64,000 nucleotides of DNA from Chloroflexota bacterium (GCA_016191845.1 JACPVF010000014.1:23454-87453); one strand, 5' to 3'. Shown: positions 24,316 to 34,856, counted from the stretch's first letter. The notes: generated by a model not told the origin, from the letters alone. Numbers and translations are program-made.

Positions 24316-25395
24316 TTATCTCATCGCCAGCTTGCCGCGATAGCGGACGTAGGTGGCGTAGTCGATCTCGGTGCGGCGCGCGATGTATTCCTGCGTCTTG
24401 GTCGCCAGGGATTGGCGCTCGGTGATCCTGTCGGTGACGGTAATGTCAAAGGCGTCGGAGCCAGCGCCCGAGCCGAAGGAAACCATCAGGATACGGTCAC
24501 CAGGCTGGGCCAGGTCGAGGGTGGCGGTCAGACCGATGATGGCGGCGCCCGCGTAGGTGTTGCCGATAACGGGCACCAGCAGTCCAGGCGCGATCTGCTC
24601 GGGGGTGAATCCCAACTGTCCCGCCACGCGCTGGGGGAATTTGGTATTCGGCTGGTGGAAGATGGCCCACTTGTAATCCTTGGCAGTGGTGCCCATGGCT
24701 TCCATCATGTGTGTGGCCGCTTCGGTGATGTGTTTGAAGTAGGCGGGTTCACCCGTGAAGCGCATGCCATGTTCAGGATACTTTTGATATTCACGGCGCC
24801 AGAAGTCGGGCGTGTCGGTGACGTAGGAGTACGAGGCGTTGATCACGGCCAGCGACTCTTCGGCGGGGCCGACGATGTACGCGCCGCCGCCCGCGCCCGC
24901 GGTGTATTCGAGCGCGTCGCCAGGCTTGCCCTGCGCGGTGTCCATGCCAATGGCCATGGCGTAATGTCCCATGCCCGAGCCGACCAGGCCCATCGCGGCG
25001 ACCAGCGCTTCGGTGCCCGCTTTGCAGGCGAATTCCCAGTCGGCGGCCTGCGTGTTGGGCACTGCGCCGATGGCTTCCGCCACCAGTGTGGAGGTCGGCT
25101 TGACGGCGTACGGATGCGACTCCGAGCCAACCCAGACCGCGCGCAGTTCATGCGGGTCGATCTGGGCGCGGAGCATGGCATTGCGCGCCGCCTCGATGGA
25201 CATGGTGATCACGTCCTCGTCGAGGCCAGGCACGGCCTTTTCCTTGATTGGCAGGCCCGCGCCCTTGCCGCCCGTCCAAACACGGGCGACTTCCTTCGCA
25301 GGCAGACGATAACGCGGCACGTAGGCACCATAGCCGACGATGCCAACAGGCTTGGCGGGTTTGAGTAAAGTGGGGGAGGTTTGAGGAGTTGTCAT
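24316..25395 (-). CDS. Hydroxymethylglutaryl-CoA synthase, archaeal-like
   Basis: 359 aa. The nucleophile Cys124 lies in [12 protein letters not shown] and the catalytic His in [18 protein letters not shown] is the CoA/fold motif. It condenses acetyl-CoA with acetoacetyl-CoA to HMG-CoA. The compact length (about 350-360 aa) is that of archaeal/bacterial enzymes that work with a DUF35 partner. It follows HMG-CoA reductase on the same strand. Confidence 0.92.
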   Translation of the reverse strand: MTTPQTSPTLLKPAKPVGIVGYGAYVPRYRLPAKEVARVWTGGKGAGLPIKEKAVPGLDEDVITMSIEAARNAMLRAQIDPHELRAVWVGSESHPYAVKPTSTLVAEAIGAVPNTQAADWEFACKAGTEALVAAMGLVGSGMGHYAMAIGMDTAQGKPGDALEYTAGAGGGAYIVGPAEESLAVINASYSYVTDTPDFWRREYQKYPEHGMRFTGEPAYFKHITEAATHMMEAMGTTAKDYKWAIFHQPNTKFPQRVAGQLGFTPEQIAPGLLVPVIGNTYAGAAIIGLTATLDLAQPGDRILMVSFGSGAGSDAFDITVTDRITERQSLATKTQEYIARRTEIDYATYVRYRGKLAMR

Positions 25396-25418
25396 TTCAT
25401 TCCTTAATTTTTATCAGG

Positions 25419-25447
25419 GTAGGCGCGACCCGACGGGTCGCGCCTAC
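25419..25447. repeat. Palindromic repeat, copy C
   Basis: 29-nt perfect palindrome with centre CGACCCGACGGGTCG and ends GTAGGCG / CGCCTAC, in the gap between HMG-CoA reductase and synthase. The same core occurs inside the reductase gene. Confidence 0.82.
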
Positions 25448-25451
25448 AATA

Positions 25452-26750
25452 TTATGATTTCATTTCCTTTAAAATCTCTTCTGCCCGATCAATTCTAACC
25501 ACCTTTTCCGCCACCATCTGCGCGGCGACCTTTTCGACCAGGTCCGCGCTGGCGCCTGCGGCGATGGCGACCTGACGCGCGTGCAGCGACATGTGTCCGC
25601 GCTGGATGCCTTCGGTGGCGAGGGCGCGCAGGGCAGCCATGTTCTGGGCCAGTCCAACTGAAACGATGATCTCGGCCAGTTCGCTGGCGGTTTTGACGCC
25701 CATCAGCTTGACGGCGGCCTGCGCGGCGGAATGCACCTTGGTCGCCCCGCCGACGATGCCCACCGCCATCGGCATTTCCAGCGTGCCAACCAGGTCCCCG
25801 TCCCTGTTCTTGCCCCAGGTGGAGAGCGAAGTGTAACGTCCCGAGCGCGCAGCATAAGCATGTGCGCCCGCTTCAATGGCGCGCCAGTCGTTGCCCGTGG
25901 CGATGACCACCGCGTCCACACCGTTCATAATGCCCTTGTTGTGCGTAGCCGCGCGGTACGGGTCGGAGGCGGCGAAGGCATACGCCTCAATGATCCCATC
26001 GCGGACACGCTCGCCCGTGTAAGGGCGACCCGACGGGTCGCCCCCACCGAAGGCCAGTTCCTTGACAGGGATGACACAGCGCGCGCGCGCAATGCGGCGG
26101 TCCGCCAGATTGGAGAGGATGCGCAAGTGGACGCGTCCGCCCGTGATGGCTTCGATGCGCGGAGCCAGCCGTTCGCAGGCCGTGTTGACCGCGTTCGCGC
26201 CCATCGCGTCGCGCACGTCATAAATGAGATGGACCACGAGAAACGCGCCGATGGGCGAATCGTCGATGACCCGCACTTCGAGGTCACGCGCGCCGCCGCC
26301 GAATTTCTTGAGGACGGGGTCGATGGAATCCGCTTCGGCCAACAGGTCCGCTTTATGCTCGTAAACTTTCAGCCGCGTCGCGTGGACATCGTCCACGTCC
26401 AGCAGTTGCATCTGGCCGATCATCTCGGGCGCCGAACAGGTGGCTTGGAATCCACCACCCGCACGAGCCAGTTTGGCCATGAACGAGGCGCCTGCCACCA
26501 CCGATGGCTCCTCCAGCGTCATCGGCACCAGCACATCACGGCCATTGACCTGGAAGTTGAGCCCGATCCCCAGCGGCAGGCTGAACATACCCACGGCATT
26601 CTCCACCATGTGGTCGGCGGCCTCGGGGGTGAGTCCGCCCGTGGTGAACGGGGTCAGGCCATCGGTCGGGAAATCAGCGGAGGCGGCCACTTTGGCGAGG
26701 CGGTCATCCAGGCTTAGGTTATAAAATCCAGAAATGCGGGAATTGGTCAT
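25452..26750 (-). CDS. Hydroxymethylglutaryl-CoA reductase, class II type
   Basis: 432 aa from ATG 26750, preceded by AAAGGT; the frame upstream of it does not look coding. Catalytic elements: Glu in ENAVGMFSLP, Asp in DAMGANAVN, Lys in THNKGIMNG and a C-terminal His in QRGHMSLHAR. It reduces HMG-CoA to mevalonate, the committed step. Residues around ELAFGGGDPSGRPYTGERV contain an insertion encoded by a palindromic repeat between the conserved blocks RARC-IP and VRDGI-EAYAFA. First gene of the leftward mevalonate operon. Confidence 0.92.
   Translation of the reverse strand: MTNSRISGFYNLSLDDRLAKVAASADFPTDGLTPFTTGGLTPEAADHMVENAVGMFSLPLGIGLNFQVNGRDVLVPMTLEEPSVVAGASFMAKLARAGGGFQATCSAPEMIGQMQLLDVDDVHATRLKVYEHKADLLAEADSIDPVLKKFGGGARDLEVRVIDDSPIGAFLVVHLIYDVRDAMGANAVNTACERLAPRIEAITGGRVHLRILSNLADRRIARARCVIPVKELAFGGGDPSGRPYTGERVRDGIIEAYAFAASDPYRAATHNKGIMNGVDAVVIATGNDWRAIEAGAHAYAARSGRYTSLSTWGKNRDGDLVGTLEMPMAVGIVGGATKVHSAAQAAVKLMGVKTASELAEIIVSVGLAQNMAALRALATEGIQRGHMSLHARQVAIAAGASADLVEKVAAQMVAEKVVRIDRAEEILKEMKS
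26019..26047. repeat. Palindromic repeat inserted in frame within HMG-CoA reductase
   Basis: 29 nt with ends GTAAGGG / CCCCCAC and the central 15 nt CGACCCGACGGGTCG identical to copy C. It encodes about GGGDPSGRPYT in the reductase. Confidence 0.8.
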
Positions 26751-26850
26751 CAGTTTACCTTTTGCGCTATTATATTTCGTCGGCCCGCCAAAATCTATCA
26801 AAACCGACCCAAAACCAGCCTTGCAATGCCTCGACAAACACCTCGTCGTT

Positions 26851-26878
26851 TTGAATCCTGACAAAACTTGGATATAAT
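26851..26878 (+). promoter_or_regulatory. Sigma70-type promoter of the sensor kinase gene
   Basis: TTGAAT (26851-26856), 16-nt spacer and TATAAT (26873-26878); the start codon follows 18 nt later. Confidence 0.6.
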
Positions 26879-26896
26879 ACCGTTGAGGTGTCTTAA

Positions 26897-28573
26897 ATGC
26901 TATTAACGCGCGAACAGCTCCAAGACCGTCTGATCGCACTGCATCAGGCCAGCCTGGAATTGGTGAAGGATGTCTCGCTGGAGACGCTGCTCGAACGTAT
27001 CGCCGCCCTGGCCTGCGACCAGGCAGGGGCGCGCTATGCCGCTTTGGGGGTGTTGGACGAGAACGGCAGCTTGAAGCAATTCGTCACTGTTGGAATGACC
27101 AAGGACGAGATCAATCGTGTTGTCCACCCGCCGCTGGGGCTTGGATTGATTGGCGAGTTGATGGATCGTCACGACCCGTTGCGCCTGCCCGTGCTGCAGG
27201 AACATCCCAGTTCGGTGGGATTTCCCGCCCATCATCCGCACATGGCTTCCTTCCTCGGGGTGCCCATCCGCGCGGGAGATCATCAACTCGGGCAGATCTA
27301 TCTCACCGAGAAACTAGATGCCCCCGAATTCACCTCCGACGACGAGATGATCATCCAGATGCTGGCGGCCTACGCCGCCGCCGCCATCCAAAACGCGAGC
27401 CTGTATGAACAGATGCGCGAACACGATGCCGCCGTCACCCGCCGCAACGAAGACATGGCCCTGGTCAACGACATCGCCACGACGTTGACCGCCTCACTGG
27501 AACTGGACGAGATCTTGAACAAGTCGTTGGCGTTGGTGATGAACTATATGAAGGTGGAGGCGGGCGAAACCTTCCTGCTGGAAGAAGACAGCAAGACCCT
27601 GCGCATGGTCTTACATCGCGGCGAGGCCGCGGAAGCGTTTTGGAACCAAAATCTCTTCAAAATGGGGGAAGGGTATGTGGGCATGACTGCCCAAAAAGGC
27701 GAACCCCTGCTCAGCTCCAACCTGCTCACCGATGACCGCTTTGTCCGCCAGGCCGTGGTCAAGGCGGGATTCCGCCAAATAGCCTGCATTCCGCTGCGTT
27801 CGGGTGAGAACACGCTGGGCGTCTTGAGCATCGCCACCCGCCACACCATGCCCTTTGACGATCGCAGCATTCAAATGCTCTCCGCCGTGGGAAACTGGGC
27901 AGGGCTGGCCATCGAGAATGCCCGCTTGCACAACAACGCCCGCCGCCTGGCCGTGCTCGAAGAGCGCGACCGCATCGGCATGGACCTGCATGATGGCATC
28001 ATTCAGTCCATTTACGGGGTGGGATTAGCCCTCGAAAGCGCATACCACACCATTGACGAAGATCCCGCCCAGGCCAAGATCCGCGTCCAGAAATCCATCG
28101 ATGGACTGAACCAGGCCATTCGCGATATCCGTACCTACATCCTCGACCTGCGCCCGCGCCAACTCGGCAACGACGGCTTGATGGCGGGCCTCAAACGCCT
28201 GGTGACCGAATACCGCGCCAATACCTTTGCCGAGGTCAACCTGACGGGTCCACGCTCGGACCTGAAAGAGATGCCCCACTCGCATTCGCTGGCGCTCTTC
28301 CATATTTGCCAGGAAGCGCTGGCCAATGCTGCCAAGCACGCGGGCGCCAAGAAGGTGCAAGTCTCGGTGTGGACAACCAAGGAGCGCGTGCTGCTGGAAA
28401 TCCACGACGACGGACGCGGCTTCCACCTCGAGAAGATGGCCACCACTATTGGCCACGGCCTCTCGAACATGCAGACTCGCGCCCGCGGCGTGGGCGGCGA
28501 AATGGACATCAACTCCACGCCAGGGGAGGGAACCACCATCCTGGCCTGGGTCCCACGCAACGTCAAATCATGA
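26897..28573 (+). CDS. GAF-GAF sensor histidine kinase, NarL/DevS type
   Basis: 558 aa, no transmembrane segment. Two GAF domains (about 20-175 and 195-345) precede a HisKA_3 dimerisation domain with phospho-acceptor His365 in ERDRIGMDLHDGI and an HATPase domain (HICQEALANAAKHA, DDGRGF, GHGLSNMQTRA). The layout resembles DosS/DevS redox or gas sensors, but GAF ligands cannot be read from sequence. No response regulator is adjacent. It is divergent from HMG-CoA reductase. Confidence 0.9.
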   Translation: MLLTREQLQDRLIALHQASLELVKDVSLETLLERIAALACDQAGARYAALGVLDENGSLKQFVTVGMTKDEINRVVHPPLGLGLIGELMDRHDPLRLPVLQEHPSSVGFPAHHPHMASFLGVPIRAGDHQLGQIYLTEKLDAPEFTSDDEMIIQMLAAYAAAAIQNASLYEQMREHDAAVTRRNEDMALVNDIATTLTASLELDEILNKSLALVMNYMKVEAGETFLLEEDSKTLRMVLHRGEAAEAFWNQNLFKMGEGYVGMTAQKGEPLLSSNLLTDDRFVRQAVVKAGFRQIACIPLRSGENTLGVLSIATRHTMPFDDRSIQMLSAVGNWAGLAIENARLHNNARRLAVLEERDRIGMDLHDGIIQSIYGVGLALESAYHTIDEDPAQAKIRVQKSIDGLNQAIRDIRTYILDLRPRQLGNDGLMAGLKRLVTEYRANTFAEVNLTGPRSDLKEMPHSHSLALFHICQEALANAAKHAGAKKVQVSVWTTKERVLLEIHDDGRGFHLEKMATTIGHGLSNMQTRARGVGGEMDINSTPGEGTTILAWVPRNVKS

Positions 28574-28720
28574 ATCGGGAATGCCTGAACGATTCGCAAA
28601 ATCGAATCACCGATTCCTGGGTTTCACGAACGAGCTTTAAAATCAGCTTTCACCCCCCATATTTTAAGGCAGATATACCCACTTATGGCATTTACGCTAC
28701 ACAATACCCATATATGGGGG

Positions 28721-28729
28721 TGTGGATAA
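28721..28729 (-). promoter_or_regulatory. DnaA box
   Basis: TGTGGATAA, the exact reverse complement of the consensus TTATCCACA. Confidence 0.65.
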
Positions 28730-28862
28730 CTTTTTCAGACGCTTCTGGCTGAAACAGATGTTCCAAGCGCTGGGAATGTCCAACCCTTTCACCCGCATGA
28801 TTCTTTAACATTGAATAACCTTAAAAAAACGGATGTTTTTAACGTAGCGTAGGCCAGCCGTG

Positions 28863-28892
28863 TTGGTAAACCTTCCTTTCTTCTGCTAGAAT
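28863..28892 (+). promoter_or_regulatory. Candidate dnaA promoter
   Basis: TTGGTA, 18-nt spacer, TAGAAT; it leaves a leader of about 150 nt before dnaA. Confidence 0.4.
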
Positions 28893-29050
28893 ATGGGCAC
28901 GCTGAAAGAGGATGCACGGCCCAACCAGAAGCATCCATGAACCCCTGAAGTTCGTTCGTCAAAAGTCCATAATTACAAAGTCACTAAGCCGCGGCAGGTT
29001 GGCGGGTTAGTTTTATCTACCCTATCCCCTCTCCAAGGGAGCGACCGTTT

Positions 29051-30397
29051 ATGAACGCAGAGCAGGCCTGGCAGTCCGTGCTCGGACAGCTTCAAATGGA
29101 AATGCCCCGGGCGTCCTTTGACACCTGGGTTCGTGATACACGCCCTGTCTCCTACGACAAGGGTGTTTTGACCGTGGGTGTGCGCAATGCGTACGCCCGT
29201 GATTGGTTGGAGAGCCGCCTGGCCGATACCGTTAGCCGTTTGTTGATTGGAATCCTGAACGCGAACGTGACCGTCAACTTCGTGGTCGTCAACGCAGATG
29301 AACCCATCCCCACTGCAGCGGACCCCGAGCCTGTTCCTGCTTCGCCGGAGATGACTCCGCCCGAGCGCACCCGCAGCACCACCCTCAACCCCCGTTATAT
29401 CTTCGATACCTTCGTGGTCGGCTCCGGCAACCGACTGGCGCACGCCGCCTGTCAGGCCGTGGCCGAAAAGCCCGCCCGTGCCTATAACCCGCTCTTCCTG
29501 TACGGCGGCGTAGGACTCGGCAAAACCCACCTGCTGCACGCCATTGGCAATTCCTGTATCGCGCGCGGATTGAATGTACTATATGTGTCGTCCGAAGAAT
29601 TCACCAACGACATGATCAACGCCATCCGCACGCACACCACCCAGGCTTTCCGCGAGAAATATCGCTCCGCCGACGTGTTGCTGATCGACGACATCCAGTT
29701 CATCGCGGGCAAGGAATCCACGCAGGAAGAATTCTTCCACACCTTCAACACCCTGCACGGGCAGGACAAGCAGATCATCGTCTCGTCTGATCGACCGCCT
29801 AAATCACTGGTCACGCTGGAGGAGCGCCTGCGCTCCCGCTTCGAGTGGGGCCTCACCGCCGACATCCAGCCGCCTGACCTCGAAACCCGCCTGGCCATCC
29901 TGCGCTCGAAGGCCGAGCGCACGGGCCGCCACATCCCCGACGAAGTGCTCGAGATCGTTGCCCGCCGCGTCCAGTCCAACATTCGCGAACTGGAAGGCGC
30001 GCTTAACCGCATCATCGCCTTTGCCGACCTGAGCGGCACCCCCCTGACGCCCAAACTGGTCGATCTGGCCCTGGCGGACCTCCTGCCCCAGCGCAGCGAC
30101 CTGGCCCCTGAGAAGATCATCGAATTGGTGGCCCGCGAATGGCAGACCTCTGTCGAGGCTCTGCTCGGACGTGACCGCTCCCAGAAAATCGCCCAGCCGC
30201 GACAGGTGGCCATGTACCTCCTGCGCAAGAAAACCGACGCGTCCCTGCCCCAGATCGGCGAAGCGCTCGGCGGCCGCGACCACACCACGGTCATGTATGC
30301 CATTGAGAAGATCGACAACGAAATCAAGATCAAGACCGACCTGCAAAAACGCATCAGCATGATCGAACAGCAGCTCTACAGCGGAGCCGCAGCCTAA
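29051..30397 (+). CDS. dnaA: Chromosomal replication initiator DnaA
   Basis: 448 aa with domain I (1-80, FDTWVRDTRPVS ... NAYARDWLE), a Pro-rich domain II, the AAA+ domain with P-loop GGVGLGKT (152-159) and Walker B LLIDDIQF, and domain IV with the DnaA-box signature GGRDHTTVMYAI. It binds DnaA boxes and loads the helicase. dnaN does not follow, unlike the common bacterial order. Confidence 0.97.
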   Translation: MNAEQAWQSVLGQLQMEMPRASFDTWVRDTRPVSYDKGVLTVGVRNAYARDWLESRLADTVSRLLIGILNANVTVNFVVVNADEPIPTAADPEPVPASPEMTPPERTRSTTLNPRYIFDTFVVGSGNRLAHAACQAVAEKPARAYNPLFLYGGVGLGKTHLLHAIGNSCIARGLNVLYVSSEEFTNDMINAIRTHTTQAFREKYRSADVLLIDDIQFIAGKESTQEEFFHTFNTLHGQDKQIIVSSDRPPKSLVTLEERLRSRFEWGLTADIQPPDLETRLAILRSKAERTGRHIPDEVLEIVARRVQSNIRELEGALNRIIAFADLSGTPLTPKLVDLALADLLPQRSDLAPEKIIELVAREWQTSVEALLGRDRSQKIAQPRQVAMYLLRKKTDASLPQIGEALGGRDHTTVMYAIEKIDNEIKIKTDLQKRISMIEQQLYSGAAA

Positions 30398-30407
30398 CCG
30401 AATTTTC

Positions 30408-30434
30408 AGCCCGCAGTTTTCTGCGGGCTTTTTG
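30408..30434 (+). terminator. Intrinsic terminator of dnaA
   Basis: Perfect 9-bp stem AGCCCGCAG / CTGCGGGCT with loop TTTT, followed by TTTTG. Confidence 0.85.
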
Positions 30435-30475
30435 TTGCCTGCCACCCATAGCTGCGGCTATAATTCCCCCCTACC

Positions 30476-31603
30476 ATGAAATACATCAAAGGCTTGGATG
30501 GTCTGCGCGCGGTTGCCTTTCTACTCGTATTCCTCTTCCATGCAAATTTCGGATACTTTGGCTGGGTGGGGGTGCAGCTTTTCTTTGTGTTGTCGGGATT
30601 CCTCATCACAGGCATCCTGCTTGACATGAAGCGCAGCCTGCCCACGCTGACATACTTCCTCAAGTTCTATGGACGGCGGTTCCTGCGCATTTTTCCACTG
30701 TATTACCTCTACTTGTTCCTGATCGCACAAGTGGCAGTGGTCCTTCTCCAAAACGGGATCCGCAGGAATTACGTGGAAGTCTTCTGGACCCAGTACCCAT
30801 ACGCGCTGGTCTATGCCTATAACTTCTTCATGGCCACCAGCAAATTCACGCTGACCTCGCAGTTCCTCACCCACCTGTGGTCGCTGGCCGTGGAAGAACA
30901 GTTTTACATTCTCTGGCCGCTGGTGGTCTTTCTCACACCCGTGAAACATCTAAAGAAAGTCTTCCTGGCCGCCATCGGACTGGCTCCGCTCTTCCGTCTG
31001 GGAGTGCTACTGTTCTACCAACATGCCTCGTTCAAAATCCTCGGCGACGCCAACACCGCCGTCTATGCCCTGCCCTTTTCTCATTTGGACGCCTTCGCCA
31101 TCGGCGCGCTGCTCAACCTGGGCGTGATCTTCCCCAAGGCGCGGACCCAGTTCCTGGTCCTGCTGGTGGCCTTCCCCGCCCTGGGCATGTTGACCGATTT
31201 CCTGTCCACGGGTTTGTGGAACTACAACAACGGCTTCGGCTTGCCACTCCTACTACCCAACGCCTACAAACCCGTCTGGGGTTATTCCATCCTGAATTAC
31301 CTCTTCGTCCTGCTGATCTACGGGGTGGCACGTGAAGGGTGGATGGTGCGCATCCTCGAACATCGATGGATGCGCTACCTGGGCAAGATCTCCTATGGCT
31401 TATACGTATACCACTATGCCACACTATGGCTGACGGCCGAGGTGCTCTTCCCCAGCGTGAATCCGATCCTCGGGGCGGTCATTGCCCTGGCGCTGACGAT
31501 CCTCATTGCCTCGGCCAGCTTCCGTTTCATCGAGAAACCCATCACTGACCTCAAGGATCGCTGGTTCCCCTTCAAGGCGGAGCCAGCCCAAAGTCAGGCA
31601 TGA
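30476..31603 (+). CDS. Membrane acyltransferase 3 family protein (OafA/YrhL type)
   Basis: 375 aa, about ten transmembrane helices. LDGLRAVAFLLVFLFHANF near the start carries the catalytic His-type motif and RFLRIFPLYYLYLF the conserved RxxR-like element. Such enzymes O-acylate cell-surface glycans. TATAAT lies 11 nt before the ATG and no RBS is present, so a nearly leaderless transcript is likely. Confidence 0.88.
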   Translation: MKYIKGLDGLRAVAFLLVFLFHANFGYFGWVGVQLFFVLSGFLITGILLDMKRSLPTLTYFLKFYGRRFLRIFPLYYLYLFLIAQVAVVLLQNGIRRNYVEVFWTQYPYALVYAYNFFMATSKFTLTSQFLTHLWSLAVEEQFYILWPLVVFLTPVKHLKKVFLAAIGLAPLFRLGVLLFYQHASFKILGDANTAVYALPFSHLDAFAIGALLNLGVIFPKARTQFLVLLVAFPALGMLTDFLSTGLWNYNNGFGLPLLLPNAYKPVWGYSILNYLFVLLIYGVAREGWMVRILEHRWMRYLGKISYGLYVYHYATLWLTAEVLFPSVNPILGAVIALALTILIASASFRFIEKPITDLKDRWFPFKAEPAQSQA

Positions 31604-31797
31604 GGCCCAAGGGCCGCTCGGAATTTGTGATATACTTGCGTCCGCTCTCCGCAAGGAGGCACATTCTGCCAGGGCAGGCAACGTATGCCCAACTTCACAC
31701 GCCTGCGGACCTTCCAGCGCGTGCTGCGGACCGAAATGGACGTAGTCGCTGGCGGGGATGAAACAGGCGGAGGCCAAACGCTAGGAGGTTCTTTCCC
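31604..31797 (+). promoter_or_regulatory. Leader of rpsB
   Basis: A GATATACT -10-like element at about 31629-31636 is followed by about 160 nt of G+C-rich, hairpin-prone leader and AGGAGGT before rpsB. S2 leaders are often autoregulated; no specific motif is claimed. Confidence 0.35.
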
Positions 31798-32694
31798 ATG
31801 GCCATTATCTCAATGAAGGCCCTGCTTGAGAGCGGCGTCCACTTCGGGCATCGCACCAACAAGTGGGACCCCCGCATGAAGCCGTACATCTTCACGGAGC
31901 GCAACGGCATTCACATCATCGACCTGCAGCAGACCGTCAAGTTGCTCACGCAGTCCTATAACACCATCCGCGATACGGTCGCGAATGGCGGCACGGTCCT
32001 CTTCGTCGGCACCAAGCGTCAGGCGCAGGAAACCGTGCAGGAAGAGGCCGTCCGCTGCGGCATGCCCTACGTCACCGAACGCTGGCTGGGTGGCATGCTC
32101 ACGAACTGGTCCACCATGTATCAGCGTATCCAGGAACTGGATCGCCTCGAGCAGCTGCGCGACAGCGGCGACATCAACCGCCTGACCAAGAAGGAAGGCC
32201 TGTTGATCCAGCGCGAGATCGATCGTCTGCACACCCGCCTCTCGGGCGTTCGCAGCATGAAGCGCCTGCCCGACCTGCTCTTCATCGTGGATGTCTGCCG
32301 CGAAGACGCCGCCGTCCACGAAGCCAACCTGCTCAACATCCCGATTGTGGCGCTGGTCGATACGAACTGCAACCCGCAGGGCATCGATTACGTCATCCCC
32401 TCCAACGATGACGCCATCCGCGCCATCAAGCTGCTGGTCGCCAAGATGGCCGACGCCGTGCTCGAGGGTAAGGCCTCGCGCAAGGATGAGGAACCCGAAG
32501 AGGCTCCCGCCGAGGCCAAGTCCGAGACGCCCAGGCCGTCCCGCCGCCCTGCTCGCGCCGCTGAACAGGAAGAGGAAGTAAATGAAGACGCTCTGTTGGG
32601 CGCCTCCACCCTCGCCAAGTTGAACGTGACCCGCAACCCCGAAGCCGCTGAAGAAAAGCCAGCCGCCGCCGAAGAAACCAAAGACGAGGCCTAG
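31798..32694 (+). CDS. rpsB: 30S ribosomal protein S2
   Basis: 298 aa; [20 protein letters not shown] and [20 protein letters not shown] are S2 signatures. The last ~70 residues are an acidic Ala/Glu-rich extension beyond the usual ~230-240 aa, with no recognised domain. Followed by tsf after 31 nt. Confidence 0.96.
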   Translation: MAIISMKALLESGVHFGHRTNKWDPRMKPYIFTERNGIHIIDLQQTVKLLTQSYNTIRDTVANGGTVLFVGTKRQAQETVQEEAVRCGMPYVTERWLGGMLTNWSTMYQRIQELDRLEQLRDSGDINRLTKKEGLLIQREIDRLHTRLSGVRSMKRLPDLLFIVDVCREDAAVHEANLLNIPIVALVDTNCNPQGIDYVIPSNDDAIRAIKLLVAKMADAVLEGKASRKDEEPEEAPAEAKSETPRPSRRPARAAEQEEEVNEDALLGASTLAKLNVTRNPEAAEEKPAAAEETKDEA

Positions 32695-32725
32695 GCCTGG
32701 TTCTTTTCTGAAAGAGGAACGCAAC

Positions 32726-33328
32726 ATGGAAATTACGACCGAGATGATTAAGCAACTGCGCGCCGCCACCAACGCGCCCATGCTGGACTGCCGCAAGGCG
32801 CTTCAGGAAGCGGACGGCGACTACCAGAAAGCCGTGGATTGGCTGCGCGAAAAGGGCATGGCTACCGCTGCCAAACGTGCCGACCGCGTCGCTTCCAACG
32901 GCATCGTCGAGATGTACTCGCACGGCGGCGGACGCGTGGGTGTGATGGTCGAAGTCAACTGCGAGACCGACTTCGTCGCCCGCTCCGAGCAGTTCCGTAC
33001 CCTGGCTCATGAGATTGCCCTGCAGATCGCGGCCAGCAACCCCAAATACATCAAGGCGGAAGACATTCCCGCCGCAGAACTCGATCACGAAGCAGATATC
33101 GCCCGTGCCCGCGCCAAGGAAGAAGGCAAGCCCGAGAACATCCTTCCCAAGATTGTGGAAGGCCGCCTCGAGAAATACAAGGACGAAGTCTGCCTGCTGC
33201 GCCAGACCTACATCCGTGACGAGAGCATCACCATCGAAAAACTGATCCTGCAAAACGTGGCCGCCATCGGCGAAAACGTGCTCGTCCGCCGCTTCCAGCG
33301 ATGGGAGTTGGGCGAGAGCCTCAGCTAG
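32726..33328 (+). CDS. tsf: Elongation factor Ts
   Basis: 200 aa, the short (Thermus-like) form with one dimerisation half. N-terminal UBA-like domain IKQLRAATNAPMLDCRKAL and the signature EVNCETDFVARSEQF. It recycles EF-Tu GDP. RBS AAAGAGGAAC. Confidence 0.95.
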   Translation: MEITTEMIKQLRAATNAPMLDCRKALQEADGDYQKAVDWLREKGMATAAKRADRVASNGIVEMYSHGGGRVGVMVEVNCETDFVARSEQFRTLAHEIALQIAASNPKYIKAEDIPAAELDHEADIARARAKEEGKPENILPKIVEGRLEKYKDEVCLLRQTYIRDESITIEKLILQNVAAIGENVLVRRFQRWELGESLS

Positions 33329-33333
33329 TTTGG

Positions 33334-33362
33334 AAGGCCAACCTTCGGGTTGGCCTTTTTTA
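33334..33362 (+). terminator. Terminator after tsf
   Basis: 10-bp stem AAGGCCAACC / GGTTGGCCTT with UUCG loop and a T-run, 28 nt before pyrH; read-through may still feed pyrH. Confidence 0.85.
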
Positions 33363-33365
33363 TAA

Positions 33366-34109
<744 letters not shown>

Positions 34110-34120
34110 ACAGACCCAAG

Positions 34121-34160
34121 CAGGGCCTGGCGGGCATTCTTCAGGTTCCCCCAGGCCCTG
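34121..34160. repeat. Inverted repeat after pyrH
   Basis: 10-bp arms CAGGGCCTGG / CCAGGCCCTG with a 20-nt loop, no T-run; possible processing or weak termination hairpin. Confidence 0.45.
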
Positions 34161-34268
34161 TTGAGAGACTCTCAATCCACCACAAATTCTATCGCAAACC
34201 CACCACCCCATAGCACAATTTACCGTTTTAAGGTATCCTTATGGCAATGACCCTTACAGGAGGACGAG

Positions 34269-34826
34269 GTGATTAAAGACATCCTCAAAGACGCTGAAAC
34301 CCGCATGAACGGGGCCATCCATGCCCTCACCGATGACCTGGCCACCATCCGCACGGGACGCGCCAGCCCTGCCCTCGTGGAACGACTGCACGTGGAATAT
34401 TATGGCGCCCCCACCCCGCTGATGCAGCTGGCCTCGATCAGCATTCCCGAACCGCGCTCGATCATGATCAAACCGTTCGACCCTTCCACCATGAAGGATA
34501 TCGAACGGGCCATCCGCGCCTCGGACCTGGGATTGAATCCGAACAATGACGGCAAGGCCATCCACCTCAACCTGCCTCCGTTGACGGAAGAGCGCCGTCG
34601 CGACCTGGTCAAGCACATGCACACGCGCCTCGAAGAGGCCCGTGTGGCCATTCGCAATATCCGCCGCGACCTGCACAACGATATGCGCGATTTCGAAAAG
34701 GAAAAACTCATCACCGAGGACGAACTGAAACGCGGCGAAGAGGACCTCCAGAAACTGACCGACCGCTTCGTGGAAGACATCAACAAGCACGGCCAGGCCA
34801 AAGAAAAAGAAATCATGGAAGTGTAA
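34269..34826 (+). CDS. frr: Ribosome recycling factor
   Basis: 185 aa from GTG 34269, set by CAGGAGGACGAG. Typical length; TGRASPALVERLHVEYYG and PLTEERRRDLVK are signatures. It splits post-termination ribosomes together with EF-G. Followed by uppS after 30 nt. Confidence 0.95.
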   Translation: MIKDILKDAETRMNGAIHALTDDLATIRTGRASPALVERLHVEYYGAPTPLMQLASISIPEPRSIMIKPFDPSTMKDIERAIRASDLGLNPNNDGKAIHLNLPPLTEERRRDLVKHMHTRLEEARVAIRNIRRDLHNDMRDFEKEKLITEDELKRGEEDLQKLTDRFVEDINKHGQAKEKEIMEV

Positions 34827-34856
34827 TAACGCGTCCTGTCGTTATTCCTGATCCCC

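Larger units (their letters stand above)
28574..29050. promoter_or_regulatory. 477-nt non-coding region upstream of dnaA, possible origin
   Basis: No gene is seen. It contains one exact DnaA box (28721-28729), a 9-bp inverted repeat CCCCCATAT / ATATGGGGG flanking the box on its left, an A+T-rich stretch at about 28801-28843, and a candidate dnaA promoter. Only one perfect box is visible, so dnaA autoregulation is as likely as oriC. Confidence 0.4.
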
